59,672 nucleotides of DNA from Amycolatopsis vastitatis (GCF_002234595.1 NZ_NMUL01000024.1:1-59672); one strand, 5' to 3'. Positions 25,861 through 34,607 are shown, counted from the first letter of the stretch. The notes: generated by a model not told the origin, from the letters alone. Numbers and translations: made by a program.

Positions 25861-26387
25861 CGGCTCCTCCTCTCCGCCGCCAGGTCCCCGGCCGCTCGTC
25901 CACCGAGCAGGCGTTCCAGCTCGGCCAGTCCCTTCGAGGTCTGGCTCTTCACCGCGCCGACCGAGATGCCCAGCGCCCGCGCGGTGTCCTTCTCCGACAG
26001 GTCGAAGGCGTGCCGGAGGATGACGCAGGCCCGCTTCCCGAAGGGCAACCGGTCCAGTGCCACCCGCACGTCCACCACGGCGGCCACGTCGGAACTCCGC
26101 TCCGGCTGCGAACCCGGCGACCAGAACAGGGCGATCCGGCGGCGCTCGCGTGTCGCGCTGCGGACCCGTTCCCGTGCCAGGTTCGCGACCACACCACGGG
26201 CGTACGCCAGCGGGTGCTCGGCTCCGCGCAGCCGGTCCCAGCGCTGCCACAGGGCGATCAGCGCGTCGGCGGCGAGGTCGTCGGCGGCATCCGCTTCCCC
26301 GGTCAGCAGGAAGGAGAACCGGGCCAGCCCGGCGTAGTGCCGTTCGAAGAAGTCGTGGAACTCCGCCGACGTGTCATCGAGGAGCAT
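25857..26387 (-). CDS. SigE-type ECF RNA polymerase sigma factor
   Basis: A 176-residue ECF sigma factor. Region 2 runs from FHDFFERHYAGLARFSFLLT through ADDLAADALIALWQRW, and region 4 from ALDRLPFGKRACVILRHAFD through ARALGISVGAVKSQTSKGLA, both with the normal spacing. This is the SigE family of actinomycetes (no extended C-terminal domain). It directs transcription of a small regulon, and its activity is probably controlled by the membrane protein encoded immediately downstream with a GTGA overlap. Confidence 0.92.
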   Translation of the reverse strand: MLLDDTSAEFHDFFERHYAGLARFSFLLTGEADAADDLAADALIALWQRWDRLRGAEHPLAYARGVVANLARERVRSATRERRRIALFWSPGSQPERSSDVAAVVDVRVALDRLPFGKRACVILRHAFDLSEKDTARALGISVGAVKSQTSKGLAELERLLGGRAAGDLAAERRSR

Positions 26388-26448
26388 GTGTCCTGGCTGC
26401 CCGCTTCCTGCTCATGCCCCCGTCCAAGGCGGCAACCTACCAGTGGCG

Positions 26449-26490
26449 ACCTGCGGCCGGGCCGGCGCGAACGCCGGCCCGGCCGCAGGT
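26449..26490 (-). terminator. 19-bp perfect hairpin after GH74 gene
   Basis: Arms of 19 bases (26449-26467 and 26472-26490) pair perfectly around a CGAA loop and begin at the last base of the GH74 stop codon. No T tract follows on the minus strand; actinomycete terminators often lack one. Confidence 0.75.
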
Positions 26491-28520
26491 CAGGCGGGCT
26501 CGCCGTACAGCACGCCGCGGCCGTTCGTGCCGACGTAGACCCGCCCGTACACGTCCGGGTCACCGGTGATGACGCCGGAGCCCGCGCCCCCGCCGTACTG
26601 GTGCCGGTCGTCGTTGATCCGCTTCCAGGCGCCGCCGCCGTCGGCCGAGCGGAAGATGCCGGTGACGCCGTTCACCGTGCCGACGAGGTAGACCGCGGGG
26701 TAGCTGGCACCGGGGGCGGACTTGCCGAAGCCGACGGCGCCGGCCGCCTGGACACCATCCAGCCTGCGGAAGCCCGCGCCGCCGTCGGTGGAGTGCCAGA
26801 GCCCCCCGCCGTCCGCGATCCACAGATCCCCGGTGAGGCCCGGAACCGCCTCGAGGTGCCCGCCGGGAAGACCGCCGGCGCGAGCGGTGAAGCTCCGGCC
26901 GCCGTCGGTGCTGGCGAACAAGGTGCCCCCGCTGAGCGCGTAGAAGGTGCCGGCGGCGGCGCGGTCGGCCACCACGGCCGTGCCCTTGGGCAGGCCGGCC
27001 GACGCCGTCCAGGTCGCGCCGCGGTCGGTGGAGACGGCGGGCACCTGCCCGGCCGCGGTCCACACCACGGTGGCGCCGTCGGCCGAGATCGCCACGCTGC
27101 CGCCGCCCGCGGCGCTCACCGGAGACCCGGAGAACGGCCGCCAGGTGGCACCGCCGTCGGTGGAGTAGGCGCCGCGTGCCTGGTCGCTGTAGCCGACGCG
27201 GACGACGACGTCCGGCTTGGCCTGGGCGAAGTCGATGCCGGTGGTGTTGCTGAAGCGCGGTCCGGACGACGCCGCGGCCGGCACCTTGTCCAGGTCGTCG
27301 TGGCGGAACCCGCCGACGTCGCCGAGTGCGCTGACCAGCTTGCCGCCGGGCGGCGCGACCAGGCCGAGCACCGCGGTCTCCTCCAGGCCCTTGGCGGGGA
27401 CGGTCCAGTGCGTGGCGCCGCCACGGTCGGCCGCGGTCACGTCGTTGCTCGCCCACAGGCCCGATCCGGTGCCGTACAGGACGTGGCCCGAATCGAAGGG
27501 GTCGAGGGCCAGCGCGCCCATCCAGTGACCGATGCCGGTGCCGACGTACGGTGCGCCGGAGGCGTCCCGGACCGACGTGGCACCCAGGGCTTTCCAGGTG
27601 GCCCCGCCGTCGGTGGAGCGGTACAGCTCGTCCGAGGGCCACCAGCGGTCGAGGGTGGTGACCATCACCGTGGCCGGGTGCTGCGGGTCCACCGCCAGCC
27701 CGGCGAAGCCGAACCCGTCGCCGGAAACCGGCGAGACGTCCTTCCAGGCCCCGGTGGACGGCGTGTATTTCCACACCGAACCGGCTTTCACGCCGTTCGG
27801 GCCCGGGACGTCGGTGTAGCTCACGTACAGCGAACCGTCTCCGGACAGGACGCCGTGCTGGGGCAATTGCCCGGTGTGCTGGCCGGGCACGGCCTGCCAG
27901 CCGGCGCCGCCGTCGGTGGAGCGGTACAGCGAGGTGGTCTTGTCGGCGGCACCGACGTAGATCGTCCTGCTCCCGGCCGGGCCGAAGGTCACGAAGGACA
28001 GGCCGACGCCGCTGCTCGCGCCGTCGGTGACGGGGAAGCCGGGAACCTGGTTCCACGTCACGCCGAAGTCGGTGCTGCGCCACAGCCCGTTCTCGCGCGT
28101 GCCCAGGTACAGCGTCCGGTGGTCGGCGGGATCGATCGCGAGCCGTTCGCCCATGGACCGGCCGTCCTCGTTGCTGCCCAGCTTGAACGGCAGGTCGGTG
28201 CGCTGGAACGTTCGTCCCTGGTCGGTGGAGCGCAGGATCGCGCCGTTACCGGCCCAGTCGTTGGTGTAGGTGCCGGTCGCGAGGTACAGGCGATCGGGAT
28301 CGGCCGGGTCGGTCGCCACGCTCTCGATGCCGTACAGGTTCCAGTCCGCGGCCCAGTCCGTCAGCGGGACCCATTGACCGGCGCCGCCGTCCCAGCGGTA
28401 GGCGCCACCCATGTCGGTGCGCGCGTACAGCAGGCCCTTGCGGCTGGGGTTGAAGACGAAGCCGGTGACGAAGCCGCCACCGGCGATTTGGACGTTGCGC
28501 CAGCTGTAGCCCCCCCGCAC
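26490..28520 (-). CDS. GH74-type BNR-repeat module (C-terminal part of broken gene)
   Basis: A 676-residue open frame encoding a double seven-bladed propeller of the GH74/xyloglucanase type. The start of the module is typical (YSWRNVQIAGGGFVTGFVFN, then KGLLYARTDMGGAYRWDGG). At least eight Asp-box/BNR motifs are visible, for example STDQGRTF, STDFGVTW, STDGGAGW, STDGGATW (twice), STDRGATW, STDGGRSF and SADGGGAW. It probably hydrolyses beta-1,4-glucan chains such as xyloglucan outside the cell. This frame has no signal sequence of its own; its GTG at 28520 lies inside the sequence of a longer gene, and the N-terminal part continues in another frame from 28246 to 29160. Confidence 0.8.
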   Translation of the reverse strand: MRGGYSWRNVQIAGGGFVTGFVFNPSRKGLLYARTDMGGAYRWDGGAGQWVPLTDWAADWNLYGIESVATDPADPDRLYLATGTYTNDWAGNGAILRSTDQGRTFQRTDLPFKLGSNEDGRSMGERLAIDPADHRTLYLGTRENGLWRSTDFGVTWNQVPGFPVTDGASSGVGLSFVTFGPAGSRTIYVGAADKTTSLYRSTDGGAGWQAVPGQHTGQLPQHGVLSGDGSLYVSYTDVPGPNGVKAGSVWKYTPSTGAWKDVSPVSGDGFGFAGLAVDPQHPATVMVTTLDRWWPSDELYRSTDGGATWKALGATSVRDASGAPYVGTGIGHWMGALALDPFDSGHVLYGTGSGLWASNDVTAADRGGATHWTVPAKGLEETAVLGLVAPPGGKLVSALGDVGGFRHDDLDKVPAAASSGPRFSNTTGIDFAQAKPDVVVRVGYSDQARGAYSTDGGATWRPFSGSPVSAAGGGSVAISADGATVVWTAAGQVPAVSTDRGATWTASAGLPKGTAVVADRAAAGTFYALSGGTLFASTDGGRSFTARAGGLPGGHLEAVPGLTGDLWIADGGGLWHSTDGGAGFRRLDGVQAAGAVGFGKSAPGASYPAVYLVGTVNGVTGIFRSADGGGAWKRINDDRHQYGGGAGSGVITGDPDVYGRVYVGTNGRGVLYGEPA

Positions 28521-29160
28521 CGGCCGGCGTCGCCGGCGGCGTGGCGGACGCGCTGGAGGAAGGCTGGGACGCGGTGGGCCGGGTGGGAGCCGAGGGCTTG
28601 GCGGGGGTGGCCGTCTTGGCCAGCGTCCACTGCTGGTCGGAGCCGCCCGTGTCGGCGGACGGGACGATGGCGGTGTCGCCGCCGTTGTGCACGCCGAGGA
28701 CCAAGCCGCTGCCGCGCGAGACGATCTTCACCGCGCCGTGTCCGGCATCGGTCAGCTTCCACTGCTGGTCGGCGGCGCCGGTGTCCGTTTGCTGTTCGAC
28801 GTCGGCCGGCCCGGTGCCGGCTTTCCGTACGCCCAGCACCTTCCCGCTGTTGTGGTTGACCAACTGGCAGAAGCCGCCGTCGACGAGCTTCACCTGCCAC
28901 TGCTGGCTCGCGGCACCGGCGGTGCGCTTCTCCTCCTGGATCCGGACGCCGTCCGCGTGGTCCGCACCGGCCACGTCCAGCGCGTTGCCGCTGCGCACGG
29001 AGACGAACTGGTAGTAGGCGGCGGTGTCCACCGCCACCGCCTCCGGCTCGCCGCGCGTCAGCAGCAGGTACGGAACGACCAGCGCCGGCACGGCCAACGC
29101 CAGGGCGATCACCACCCAGCGTCGGCGTATCCGCGGCCTGGCGGACCCGGTCTCACTCAT
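28246..29160 (-). pseudogene. signal-anchor and ricin-type lectin part of the ricin-GH74 gene (frameshifted)
   Basis: The N-terminal part of the same gene, starting at ATG 29160 with AGGAGAGC upstream. It shows a basic tail, a membrane anchor (about residues 15-35) and a ricin B-type carbohydrate-binding domain with three QQW repeats at 86-88, 132-134 and 176-178, then a Pro/Ser/Thr linker. Near residue 215 the frame should continue into the GH74 module, but a run of seven C on the + strand (28510-28516) shifts it; six would restore one protein of roughly 890 residues. After the shift the frame reads nonsense to 28246. It could be a sequencing error or a real mutation. Confidence 0.75.
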
Positions 29161-29293
29161 CGCAGCTCTCCTTGACGTCCTCGGTTCTGCCCGCAAGTTG
29201 CCGCTGCTTCCGAAAAGGTTTCCGCCGCCACGAAGATTTCGCCGAATCATCGACAGCCGGGCGCCGGGTGGTGGTTCCGCTACGCTCGGGGAC

Positions 29294-30013
29294 GTGCCGG
29301 AGGAATTCTCACTGGGCCTGGCCGAGGTCGACGTCGCGGTCCGGCGGGCCGGTCTTCCGGCGAACTGGCACCCGTTCGAGATCCGCAGCCCGGGACGCAC
29401 CGTGGAGGAGCACGACCGCATCGCGGCGGAGTCGTGGGAATCGATGCGGGCGCGCGGGCTGGCGACTCCGGACAAGCTGGACGTCGAGGTCGAGCAGACG
29501 CTCAGGGCGTGGACGCAGCCCGAAGTGCTCATCATCGTCCGGGCGGCCGAGATCGCCGAAAACCGGCAGGTCTTCTACCGGGCGGCCATCGGCCACGGCC
29601 TCGGCGTGTTTTCCGAGCTGGCCGGCGAGGAGATCCTTTTCGCGCAGGCCCGCCCGGACCGGCTGGTCGACCTCGTGGTCGGGATGCTGCCGAGCTACCC
29701 GCCGGTGCCGCTGGCCGAGCTCGCGTTCGTCTCCCCCGGCTCCCGCCAGGACGCCGCGGCGGCGGCCGAGTTCTCGGCGTGGCCCCTGCACCGCTACGGC
29801 ACGTTCGAGCTGTCGGCCCGGCACGGCCAAGGCGCGCTTCACCCGATCAGCACAACGACGTTCGTCGACAACGACGGCGGCCGGTTCCTGATGGTCACCG
29901 AGGCCCTGCCGGGCGGCGAAAGCCGGGTTCGGTTCATCCCATCGGACGGTTCTCACCTGCGAAGCCGGCTCCACGAGCGTGGCAGGAACTCCGCCGCACC
30001 CGGGAACCACTGA
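29294..30013 (+). CDS. EspG family type VII secretion-associated protein
   Basis: A 239-residue protein starting at GTG 29294 (the earlier frame is a shadow of the ricin gene's upstream region). The sequence fits the EspG/ESX secretion-associated family: FSLGLAEVDVAVRRAGLPAN and WHPFEIRSPGRTVEEHDRIA at the N terminus, and FVSPGSRQD, FELSARHGQGALHPISTTTF and GGRFLMVTEAL toward the end. In mycobacteria EspG is a cytosolic chaperone that holds PPE proteins for ESX secretion. Here it heads a cassette with a small helical protein, a DUF3558 lipoprotein and a PPE-like protein. Confidence 0.85.
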   Translation: MPEEFSLGLAEVDVAVRRAGLPANWHPFEIRSPGRTVEEHDRIAAESWESMRARGLATPDKLDVEVEQTLRAWTQPEVLIIVRAAEIAENRQVFYRAAIGHGLGVFSELAGEEILFAQARPDRLVDLVVGMLPSYPPVPLAELAFVSPGSRQDAAAAAEFSAWPLHRYGTFELSARHGQGALHPISTTTFVDNDGGRFLMVTEALPGGESRVRFIPSDGSHLRSRLHERGRNSAAPGNH

Positions 30014-30039
30014 CGCCCCTCGTTCGTCACTAGTACAGT
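30010..30039 (+). promoter_or_regulatory. candidate promoter for the T7SS-associated cassette
   Basis: CTGACG (30010-30015) and TACAGT (30034-30039) with an 18-base spacer, overlapping the espG stop. Matches sigma-70 consensus at 4/6 and 4/6 positions by eye. Confidence 0.35.
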
Positions 30040-30084
30040 GCGAGAGGACCACGCAGGGTGTCACCGGACGACGGGGAGGGCGTC

Positions 30085-30585
30085 ATGGGCGGATCGCAGT
30101 TCGGCGCACCGGGGTCCTTCACACCTCCGCCCGCCGCCGCCGGTGACGCGGGCTCGAACTTCCTCTCGGGCATCGTCGCCGGGCCGGTGGATTCGGCCGC
30201 GGCGCAGCGGGTCAGCGAGGGTGGCAGCCACCTGAAGTCACTCGCGGAAAGCGGCCAGTTCGCGGTCAACGAGGAAGGCTTCCAGGCGTACATGAAGGCC
30301 TGCGACTTCTTCATCGACGGCTACAACCGGATGATCGGTGACGTCAGCCTCCTGGCGACCGCAGCCGACATGGGCGGCAGCGAGTACGCCAAGTCCGTGG
30401 CCGCCTTCAACGTCAAGGTCGCCAATGGCGACGAAGAGTCCTTGATCCCCAACCTCATCAAGATGCGCGAAGGCGTTCAGCAGGCCCGCGAGGCAATGGT
30501 CATCGCCCGCAAGAACTACCGCGAGACCGAGGATGCCCACAGCATGACCTTCGCCCAGCTCGACAAGGGGCTGCAGGGGAAGTGA
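30085..30585 (+). CDS. helical YxxxE protein, putative type VII substrate
   Basis: A 166-residue protein with a flexible Gly/Pro-rich N terminus and two long helices from about residue 38 to the end. No tryptophan is present, so it is not a canonical WXG100 protein, but Y145 with E149 (YRETE) fits the C-terminal YxxxD/E signal of ESX substrates. The start at ATG 30085 is decided by GGGGAGGG six bases upstream; the longer GTG 30058 start has a weak site. It overlaps the next gene, a DUF3558 lipoprotein, by 4 bases. Function unknown. Confidence 0.75.
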   Translation: MGGSQFGAPGSFTPPPAAAGDAGSNFLSGIVAGPVDSAAAQRVSEGGSHLKSLAESGQFAVNEEGFQAYMKACDFFIDGYNRMIGDVSLLATAADMGGSEYAKSVAAFNVKVANGDEESLIPNLIKMREGVQQAREAMVIARKNYRETEDAHSMTFAQLDKGLQGK

Positions 30586-31139
30586 CAGCACGTCGTGCTC
30601 CGCGCGCATTGGCCGCGCTGACCCTCGCACTGAGTCTGACCGCCTGCACGAGCCAGGTAGGAGGGCAGGCGAGCCCCAGCTCGTCAGCGGCAGCATCGAC
30701 CGCTCCTGGAACCGACAGCGCGAGCGCCTCTCCTTTCGCGGGCTTGAACCAATGCACCGTGCTCGACCAAGCACTTACCGGGCAAGGCTTTCCCCGAGCG
30801 ACTCCCACGGTCGCGCGGGCCAAGGACAGCTGTCGCACTTCGAAGGCGACAGCCGGTGACACGCCAGGCGTGGATGTGATTCTCTCCCTTCAGGCCGGCC
30901 AGAACTACCGGGACAACGTCGGCAATCCCAGCCAGGCGAGCGAAGGAAATGTGAACGGGCGTCCCGCGGTCGAAGAACGTGAACCGGAGCATTCGTCCGG
31001 GCAGTGCGGCGTGTGGCTGGAAGTGAAGCCCAGCTCGCGGGCGCTGGTCCTGGTCAGTTCCGGCTCGGACACCGCGACCGCCTGTACGCAGGTCGAAGAC
31101 ATCGCCGCGAAGGTCGAGCCACTACTGCCGAAGAACTGA
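30582..31139 (+). CDS. DUF3558 lipoprotein
   Basis: A 185-residue lipoprotein with a signal peptide and lipobox around Cys22 (LSLTACTS), a Ser/Ala-rich linker and an extracellular domain carrying the DUF3558 pattern (LNQCTVLDQALTGQGF, then CRTS, CGVWLEVKPSSRALVLVSS and a C-terminal CTQVEDIAAKVEPLLP), with four cysteines. DUF3558 proteins commonly accompany ESX-type gene sets in Pseudonocardiaceae. It starts inside the stop of the preceding gene, so it is translated with it. Confidence 0.85.
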   Translation: MTARRAPRALAALTLALSLTACTSQVGGQASPSSSAAASTAPGTDSASASPFAGLNQCTVLDQALTGQGFPRATPTVARAKDSCRTSKATAGDTPGVDVILSLQAGQNYRDNVGNPSQASEGNVNGRPAVEEREPEHSSGQCGVWLEVKPSSRALVLVSSGSDTATACTQVEDIAAKVEPLLPKN

Positions 31140-31153
31140 GACGGAGTCCAGCC

Positions 31154-32575
31154 ATGAGTCAGCCGCACCGGGCGCAGCATCGCGAATCCGAGGGTGACTA
31201 CTACGCGGAAACCGCACAGAAGCTCCAAGGCCACGGCGACGCGCAGCAGCTGACGCAGAAAGCCGCGTCGGACTACTCGGTCGCGCAAGGGAAACTCTTG
31301 CAGGACGGGCAGACGCTGCGAGGCGATTCGCCTGCCCCGGGCGAGAACTACGCGAACAGCCCGCACGAAGTGCTGTACGACATGGTCCACAAGGACCTCG
31401 ACATCGAGGGCATCAACGATCGCAGCCGCGTCGCCAACGTCTACGGGAACTGGCTGGCGGACGCCTCCAACCAGTTCCGCGACGCCGCCACGGCGGCGGG
31501 CGGCTCCTGGCAGGGACCCGCGGCCGACCAGGCGAGCACCTTCTTCCAAAGCACCGCCAGTCACACCGAGCAGACCGGCAACGCCATGCAGCTGGTCTCC
31601 AACCACTACTCCCAGCAGTCCGCCGCGGCCCACTACGCCAAGACGAACATGCCCGAGCCCACCGGCTTCGACCAGCAGGCCGAGCTGGACAAGGCGCGAC
31701 GGCAGTACGAATCCGGCGACCTCATCGGCATGAGCGGCACCATGGACGGCATCCAGGCCAAGCAGCAGCAGGCCGACGCCGCGCACCAGCAGGCCGTGCA
31801 GGTCCTCCACAACCTCGACTCGACCTACCACGAGACCGCCGGCTCCCAGCCCACCTACGCCCCGCCGCCGCAGCTCGGGCAGGGTGACTCCACCTCCGCG
31901 TCCGGGTTCCACGGCAGCGGCGGCACGGGCACCACCGGCCTCGGCGGCACCGCGGCCGCCGGCGGGACCACCGGGCCGGGCGGCACGAGCGGCACCTTCG
32001 TCCCCGGTGGGGCCACCCCGCCGGGAACGACACCGCCCGGGACGACGCCGCCGTACGTTCCGCCCGGCACCACGAGCGGGACCGGCACCTTCAGCGGCAA
32101 CACGAACTTCCGCGCCGCACCGGCGGCGAGCGGGTTCAGCCGCCTCACTCCCGACGGGCTCGCCATGACCGGCAACCCGGGCGTCGGCGGCGGAAGCGGC
32201 AGCGGGGACACCACGCGCGGCAAGCCCGGCATCGGGTCCGGCCGGGCCGGGACCGGGTTCGCCGGTTCCCGCGTGTCCGGCAGCGCCGGCGGCACGCCGA
32301 AGGAGACGCCGGGCGAAGGCGGCAAGGCCACCGGGAAGAGCACGGGCAAGGCACCGGGCGAACGTCTCGAACGCGGTGCCACCGCCGCCGCGGCGGCCAA
32401 GGGCAAGGCCGGTGGTGCCGGGGCCGCGGGCGCCGCCGGGGCCGGCAAGAAGAAGGAAGACGACCAGGAGCACAAGAACAAGTACGGCGTCGACGACGAC
32501 GTCTTCGACCTCAAGCCGGACGAGGGACCCGACGGCGAGAAGATCATGCGGCCGACCATCGGTGAGACGTCCTAG
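31154..32575 (+). CDS. PPE-like type VII secretion substrate
   Basis: A 473-residue protein. The N-terminal about 190 residues are helical and contain SWQG (Trp119, Gly121), the W-x-G turn of WXG100/PPE proteins, followed by another long helical stretch to about 245. From about 255 the protein becomes a low-complexity Gly/Thr/Pro domain (PGTTPPGTTPP-type repeats), and it ends in a charged tail (KKKEDDQEHKNKYGVDDDVF). The start is ATG 31154 after GGAG. As last gene of the cassette it is the likely client of the EspG chaperone. No PE partner gene is seen. Confidence 0.78.
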   Translation: MSQPHRAQHRESEGDYYAETAQKLQGHGDAQQLTQKAASDYSVAQGKLLQDGQTLRGDSPAPGENYANSPHEVLYDMVHKDLDIEGINDRSRVANVYGNWLADASNQFRDAATAAGGSWQGPAADQASTFFQSTASHTEQTGNAMQLVSNHYSQQSAAAHYAKTNMPEPTGFDQQAELDKARRQYESGDLIGMSGTMDGIQAKQQQADAAHQQAVQVLHNLDSTYHETAGSQPTYAPPPQLGQGDSTSASGFHGSGGTGTTGLGGTAAAGGTTGPGGTSGTFVPGGATPPGTTPPGTTPPYVPPGTTSGTGTFSGNTNFRAAPAASGFSRLTPDGLAMTGNPGVGGGSGSGDTTRGKPGIGSGRAGTGFAGSRVSGSAGGTPKETPGEGGKATGKSTGKAPGERLERGATAAAAAKGKAGGAGAAGAAGAGKKKEDDQEHKNKYGVDDDVFDLKPDEGPDGEKIMRPTIGETS

Positions 32576-32591
32576 GGGGCATCCCCTAAAT

Positions 32592-32620
32592 CCCGCGCCG
32601 ATCAAGATCGGCGGCGCGGG
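32592..32620 (+). terminator. bulged GC-rich inverted repeat
   Basis: CCCGCGCCGATC, AA, GATCGG-CGG-CGCGGG: a 12-bp stem with a 3-base bulge, 16 bases after the PPE-like gene and 19 bases before the PhzF gene. A smaller hairpin (TAGGGG/CCCCTA) immediately precedes it. Probably a terminator for the cassette. Confidence 0.5.
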
Positions 32621-32639
32621 CCGCGGTTACATTGGTGGC

Positions 32640-33395
32640 ATGCGCTTCTTCATCGTCGACGCCTTCACCGACCGGGCCTTCGCCGGGAACTCCGCGGGGG
32701 TCGTCCTGCTGGACGAGCCCGCCGACGCCGCCTGGATGCAGGCGGTCGCCGCCGAGATGAAGCACGCCGAGACCGCCTTCGTCGTCACGTCCCAGGACGG
32801 CCCGAAGTCGCTCAGGTGGTTCACGCCCGAGGTCGAGGTCGCGCTGTGCGGCCACGCGACCGTCGCGACCACCCACGTCCTCGGCGGCGAACAGACGTAC
32901 ACCACGAAGAGCGGCGAGCTGCGTGCCAAGGCCGCGGATGGCTGGGTCGAGCTGGACTTCCCCTCGGACCCGCCGCGGGAGACCGGCGACGACCTGTCCG
33001 AAATCCTCCCCGGCGCCGAGATCGAGTACACCGGGCGCGGCGTCGAGAACCTCTTCGCCGTCCTGCCCGACGCCAAGGCCGTCCGGGCGCTCGAACCGGA
33101 CCTCGCGAAGCTCAAGAACACCTGGAACGGCAGGCTGCTGGTCACCGCGAGAGGCGACGACGTCGACTACGTCAGCCGCTTCTTCGCGCCCGGCGTCGGC
33201 ATCGACGAAGACCCCGTCACCGGCTCGGCGCACTGCATCCTGTCGCCCTACTGGTCCGGGAAGCTGGGGAAGGACGAGCTGACCGGCGAGCAGGTGTCGA
33301 CGCGCGGCGGGATCGTCCGGACCCGCCAGGACGGCGACCGGGTCCACCTCGCCGGCCAGGCCGTCACGGTCGTCAGCGGGGAGCTGCACGTCTGA
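32640..33395 (+). CDS. PhzF family isomerase-like protein
   Basis: A 251-residue protein of the PhzF/YddE family, related to diaminopimelate epimerase. Key features are Asn17 (FAGNSAGVV), the catalytic Glu44 in KHAETAFV, GHATVATTHVL at 71-81 and the second-half signature DEDPVTGSAHC. Members isomerise small carboxylic acids; the phenazine-specific context is absent, so this is a general paralogue with unknown substrate. It is followed by the YccF gene with a 1-base stop-start overlap (TGATG). Confidence 0.88.
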   Translation: MRFFIVDAFTDRAFAGNSAGVVLLDEPADAAWMQAVAAEMKHAETAFVVTSQDGPKSLRWFTPEVEVALCGHATVATTHVLGGEQTYTTKSGELRAKAADGWVELDFPSDPPRETGDDLSEILPGAEIEYTGRGVENLFAVLPDAKAVRALEPDLAKLKNTWNGRLLVTARGDDVDYVSRFFAPGVGIDEDPVTGSAHCILSPYWSGKLGKDELTGEQVSTRGGIVRTRQDGDRVHLAGQAVTVVSGELHV

Positions 33396-33769
33396 TGCGC
33401 ACGCTGCTGAACCTCATCTGGCTCGTCCTGTGCGGCTTCTGGATGGCGCTGGGCTACCTGGTCGCCGGCGTGATCTGCTGCATCTTCGTCGTCACCATCC
33501 CGTTCGGGCTGGCGTCGTTCCGGATCGCGCACTACGCGCTGTGGCCGTTCGGCCGCACGGTCGTCGACCGGCGTGACGCGGGCACCGCGTCGTTCCTCGG
33601 CAACGTCATCTGGTTCATCTTCGCCGGGTGGTGGCTGGCGATCGGGCACATCGTCACCGGTATCGGGCTGTGCATCACGATCATCGGCATTCCGCTCGGC
33701 GTCGCGAACTTCAAGCTGATCCCGGTGTCGCTGATGCCGCTCGGCAAGGAGATCGTCGAGATCGCCTGA
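33395..33769 (+). CDS. YccF domain inner-membrane protein
   Basis: A 124-residue protein with two copies of the YccF repeat: hydrophobic helices (LLNLIWLVLCGFWMALGYLV and FLGNVIWFIFAGWWLAIGHI) each followed by a conserved amphipathic piece (TIPFGLASFRIAHYALWPFG; GIPLGVANFKLIPVSLMPLG). Function of the family is unknown. Translation is coupled to the PhzF gene by a TGATG overlap. It ends directly against the convergent metallophosphoesterase gene. Confidence 0.88.
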   Translation: MRTLLNLIWLVLCGFWMALGYLVAGVICCIFVVTIPFGLASFRIAHYALWPFGRTVVDRRDAGTASFLGNVIWFIFAGWWLAIGHIVTGIGLCITIIGIPLGVANFKLIPVSLMPLGKEIVEIA

Positions 33770-34570
33770 TCAGGACTCCGGCTCGTACGGCAGCTCGACC
33801 ACCAGGCAGGGTCCGCCGACGAACAGGCCGCCGTCGACGCCCAGCGCCTTGCCGCCCGCGTAGAGGAACGGTCCCTCGATCTGGGTCGGGTGGATCCCCA
33901 GCTGGTCGGCGATGACGCTGTGCCCGTGCACGATCCGGGAGCCGCCGAGGACCTCCATCAGCTTCTCGGCGTTCTCTTCGCCGTCCGGGCCGCGGAAGGC
34001 GTACCGGGTCGTCATGCGGCGCCACACATCCCACCACGCTTCGATGTCCGAACCCGTGAGGATCTCGCCCGCCGCTTCGTTGATCTCCTCGATCGACGAG
34101 CCCCAGTCGAGGTACTCCAGCGTGTCCGAGTGCAGCAGCAGGTGGTCGGCGGCGAGCGCGGCCAGCGGGCGCGCGGCCAGCCACTCGATGTGCTCCGGCG
34201 TCAGGCGGTCCTGGTCCGAGAGCAGGCCGCCGTTGATCTCCCAGCTGCGGGCGAAGCTGCGCGGGCCGAAGTCGGACGGCACCGGCTCGTCGCCGAAGTG
34301 GTACATCCCCAGCGCGAGGATCTCGTGGTTGCCCAGCAGGGTCTGCACCTGGCCGCCGGCCTCGGCCGCCTGCCCTTCGAGCCGCATGACCAGGTCGATC
34401 GCGCCGACGCCGTCCGGGCCGCGGTCGACGAAGTCGCCGAGGAACCACAGCTGGTCCTCGCCGCCGGACCAGTTGTCCTCGTCGTCGACCAGGCCCTCGG
34501 CTCTCAGGGCGTCGGCGAGTTCGTCACGGTGGCCGTGAACGTCGCCGATCACGTACGTGGACTTGCTCAT
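33770..34570 (-). CDS. PPP-type metallophosphoesterase
   Basis: A 266-residue calcineurin-like phosphatase of the PPP/ApaH type. The metal-binding signatures are complete: GDVHGH (Asp10, His12), GDFVDRG and GNHE, followed by the later HGHS. It probably removes phosphate from proteins or dinucleoside polyphosphates; its exact substrate is unknown. It stands 37 bases downstream of the HAD-IIA gene on the same strand, so the two phosphatases may share a transcript. Confidence 0.9.
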   Translation of the reverse strand: MSKSTYVIGDVHGHRDELADALRAEGLVDDEDNWSGGEDQLWFLGDFVDRGPDGVGAIDLVMRLEGQAAEAGGQVQTLLGNHEILALGMYHFGDEPVPSDFGPRSFARSWEINGGLLSDQDRLTPEHIEWLAARPLAALAADHLLLHSDTLEYLDWGSSIEEINEAAGEILTGSDIEAWWDVWRRMTTRYAFRGPDGEENAEKLMEVLGGSRIVHGHSVIADQLGIHPTQIEGPFLYAGGKALGVDGGLFVGGPCLVVELPYEPES

Positions 34571-34607
34571 CCGGTGACGATAAGCCCTGCTTCCGGTACG
34601 GCGTAGG

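Noticed and set aside
25632..28859. 1075-residue open frame on the plus strand
   Set aside because: Antisense shadow of the GH74 module, sigma factor and partner genes.
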